In this document: in pieces, positions 62,218 through 64,000 of the stretch
Layout: each line of letters starts with the position of its first letter
Numbering within the stretch: the first letter of the stretch is position 1
Origin: Aldehydirespirator sp963667505
Lineage (GTDB): Bacteria; Actinomycetota; Acidimicrobiia; Acidimicrobiales; Aldehydirespiratoraceae
Direction: 5' to 3'
DNA: 64,000 bases
Assembly: GCA_963667505.2 (NCBI GenBank)
Contig: OY763490.2
Coordinates: 2,418,001-2,482,000, forward strand
Translations under genes and position numbers: made by a program
Notes under the pieces: generated by a model
Told to the model about the DNA's origin: nothing
The model's input: only the letters and a program-made list of their open reading frames with translations
The model's database searches: none

Positions 62218-63321
62218 ATGCACGAGGGCAAGGCCGTGCCGCCCTGGGTCAAGCGAGCCATTGTCCTGTTCTGGCTCGGAGGGCTCGGCGCCTTCTACGC
62301 AGTCGGAGTGGTGCGGGCCCTTAGGTCGCTTCTGGTGGTGCTGCTCGTGTCGCTGTTCATCGCGTTCGCGCTGGAGCCCGCGGTGAACGTCATGGCCCGC
62401 CGCGGCGTCCGCCGCGGCCTCGGCACGGCCGTCGTGTTCGTGGCCGTCACCGCGCTGGCCGCCGGATTCTCCGCGGTGGTCGGCTCCGCACTGGCCACCG
62501 AGACCAACCATCTGATCGAACGGGCACCGGGCTACATCGACGATATCGGGAGTTGGCTCGACGAGACCTTAGGCGTGCAGTTCGACTTCGACACCGTGAA
62601 GGAGGAGTTCCTCGAGGGCGGAGGGCTCCAGGACCTGGCCAGCCGCTTCGCCGACGACGTAGTCAACGTCGGGGCCACCCTGGCGAGCCTGCTGTTCCAG
62701 CTGTTCACTGTGGCCCTGTTCTCGTTCTACCTGGTGGCCGAGGGCCCCAAGCTCCGCCAGATGGTGTCGTCGCGGCTGAGCGAGCGCCGGGCCGCCGTCG
62801 TGACCGAGATCTGGGACCTCGCCATGGAGAAGACCGGCGGCTACATGTACTCCCGCACGATCCTGGCCGCGCTGTCGGCACTGGTCCACTGGGTCGCGTT
62901 CATGCTGCTCGACGTGCCCTCCCCCGTCGCCCTGGCCCTGTGGGTGGGCGTGATCTCGCAGTTCATCCCGGCCATAGGCGCCTATATCGCGGGGGTGCTG
63001 CCGGTGCTGGTCGCGCTGCTCCACGATCCCGCGACCGGCCTGTGGGCGCTGCTGGTGATCGTCGCCTACCAGCAACTGGAGAACTACCTGCTGTCGCCCC
63101 GGATCACCGCCCACACCATGGAGATACACGTTGCTCTGGCCTTCGGCTCGGTGATCGCCGGAACCGCCCTTCTGGGCATCGTCGGAGCGTTCCTGGCCCT
63201 GCCCGTGGCGGCCACCGCCCAAGCCTTCACCACCAGCTGGCTGGACCGCCGAGACGCCAACAGCACCAACCAGGGATCTGATCCGGCACAACCCGCCGAC
63301 CCGGACGAACCCGCGTCGTGA
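62218..63321 (+). CDS. AI-2E family transporter (PerM/YtnI-like permease)
   Basis: 367 residues with about eight hydrophobic helices; the pattern FYAVGVVRALRSLLVVLLVS, LFIAFALEPAVNVM, GLGTAVVFVAVTALAAGF and ISQFIPAIGAYIAGVLPV matches the UPF0118/PerM family. Members export autoinducer-2, or act as Na+(Li+)/H+ antiporters; the role here is open. Pro/Asp-rich C-terminal tail. Divergent from the ribosomal operon. Confidence 0.9.
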   Translation: MHEGKAVPPWVKRAIVLFWLGGLGAFYAVGVVRALRSLLVVLLVSLFIAFALEPAVNVMARRGVRRGLGTAVVFVAVTALAAGFSAVVGSALATETNHLIERAPGYIDDIGSWLDETLGVQFDFDTVKEEFLEGGGLQDLASRFADDVVNVGATLASLLFQLFTVALFSFYLVAEGPKLRQMVSSRLSERRAAVVTEIWDLAMEKTGGYMYSRTILAALSALVHWVAFMLLDVPSPVALALWVGVISQFIPAIGAYIAGVLPVLVALLHDPATGLWALLVIVAYQQLENYLLSPRITAHTMEIHVALAFGSVIAGTALLGIVGAFLALPVAATAQAFTTSWLDRRDANSTNQGSDPAQPADPDEPAS

Positions 63322-63376
63322 ATCCTCCTGACAAGACCTCCAACGGGGGTTCAGTGACGCAGGCTTGACGCGGGTG

Positions 63377-64000
63377 TCAGGACCAGAGGGCGGCTACGGG
63401 CGCGGACCAGATCGGGCGGGTCGGGTCGTCGTCGAGGGGGTGCGGAGGCCGCTGGCCGGTGTGCAGGACGACGCCCGCCGCGAATGACTCGCCGAGCTGA
63501 TCGCGCAGCCAGAACAGCTGGCGGGCCTCGCCCCGGCCGCCGTGCACGCCCGCCTTGACCTCCACGGCGACGACGCCGCGGATGCCGCCGTCGAGCACGA
63601 AGTCCACCTCTCGGTCGTTGCGGCGCAGGTGCGCGAGCCTGTGTGGCGCAGCCGAGTCGAGAGCCTGGGCTCGCAGCTGCGCCGCCACGAATGTCTCCAG
63701 CAACCGTCCCCGGAGGTCGGCGCTGCGCAGGATCGTGGCAGCGTCGGCGTGCCACGCCGCGGCCAGCAGGCCCGCGTCCACCAGCAGCCGCTTGGGCGCC
63801 CGCCGCAGATGGCTGATGCGGTTGTGGTGATACGACGGGGCGTCGGCCACCAGGTAGGTGCGGGTCAGCAGGCCCAGGTAGGCGTCGCCGGTGTTGCGGG
63901 ATATGCCGACATCGTCACAGAGCCGCTGCAGCGGCACCACGCCTCCAGAGTGCAGCGCGTAGCAAGCCATGAAATCGGCCAGCTTGGAGCGGTCGTGGCG
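63377..64000 (-). CDS. ATP-binding protein with DUF4143, C-terminal part, cut by window edge
   Basis: The frame remains open to base 64000, so the N-terminal AAA ATPase domain lies outside. Visible are a winged-helix segment (LCDDVGISRNTGDAYLGLLT) and the DUF4143 region: YLVADAPSYHHN, PKRLLVDAGLLAAAW, RGRLLETFVAAQLRAQ and REVDFVLDGG...VAVEVKAG, a PD-(D/E)xK-like core (VDFVLDGG, VEVKAG). Members are widespread in mobile regions, with no settled function. Confidence 0.85.
   Translation of the reverse strand, partial: RHDRSKLADFMACYALHSGGVVPLQRLCDDVGISRNTGDAYLGLLTRTYLVADAPSYHHNRISHLRRAPKRLLVDAGLLAAAWHADAATILRSADLRGRLLETFVAAQLRAQALDSAAPHRLAHLRRNDREVDFVLDGGIRGVVAVEVKAGVHGGRGEARQLFWLRDQLGESFAAGVVLHTGQRPPHPLDDDPTRPIWSAPVAALWS

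Overview
The window is a high-GC chromosome segment whose gene order is deeply actinobacterial. Ribosomal genes run rplC to infA to rplQ, then truA-rplM-rpsI-glmM-glmS-acpS-nnr-alr-tsaE-tsaB-tsaD-groES-groEL-guaB3-guaA. rpsN is the zinc (C-) form and groESL carries a CIRCE operator. An oversized GlmS of 1154 residues and a metabolic cassette of P450, luciferase-like monooxygenase and TauD-type dioxygenase suggest class Acidimicrobiia, perhaps a marine or host-associated lineage. That placement is inference; no rRNA or tRNA gene was found to test it.

Layout. 1-5.8 kb: a glutamine amidotransferase cut by the window edge, a minus-strand oxidative cassette (TauD-like, LLM, P450, with a 34-bp palindrome before the P450), a homocysteine S-methyltransferase-like gene and a 52-residue ORF. 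5.8-16 kb: purH, sucCD, alaX, pcrA and a translationally coupled cbs-metB pair. 16-24.6 kb: guaB3-guaA, a CoA-pyrophosphatase-type NUDIX gene with a small upstream partner, groESL, and tsaD/tsaB/tsaE. 24.8-28 kb: a cytosolic reductive-dehalogenase-like protein and a DmpA/NylC-type peptidase, which interrupt the usual alr-tsaE neighbourhood. 28-42 kb: cell-wall precursor genes (alr, glmS, glmM), nnr, acpS, rpsI, rplM, truA and the alpha ribosomal operon to infA. 50.4-62 kb: adk, secY and the spc and S10 operons up to rplC. 62-64 kb: an AI-2E-family permease and a DUF4143 ATPase fragment.

The main oddity is at 42.1-50.4 kb. About 8 kb of decayed accessory DNA sits between adk and infA, where map normally lies, inside one of the most conserved operons in bacteria. 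It holds a Schlafen/AlbA-type fragment, a 62-bp-period hairpin repeat, an ImmA/IrrE metallopeptidase with a nonsense codon, an alpha/beta-hydrolase relic, a 36-35-36 direct-repeat pair, a frameshifted C5-cytosine methyltransferase, and a large dual-GHKL ATPase split by a 1231-bp IS3-family (IS407-like) element. Removing the IS and one 4-bp target duplication exactly restores the ATPase frame (948 codons). The methyltransferase and ATPase overlap by ATGA, so they were once a coupled two-gene unit, plausibly a modification/defence system related to the MORC/MutL-like ATPase restriction-modification operons. A 53-bp remnant made only of the two ends of the same IS lies upstream of the metallopeptidase.

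A second theme is short tandem duplication at gene junctions (acpS/nnr, rplR/rpsE, rpsH/rplF, rpsQ/rplN, the 3' end of the dehalogenase gene). Three of these duplicate a start or stop overlap; two of them leave tiny coupled leader ORFs inside the ribosomal operon.
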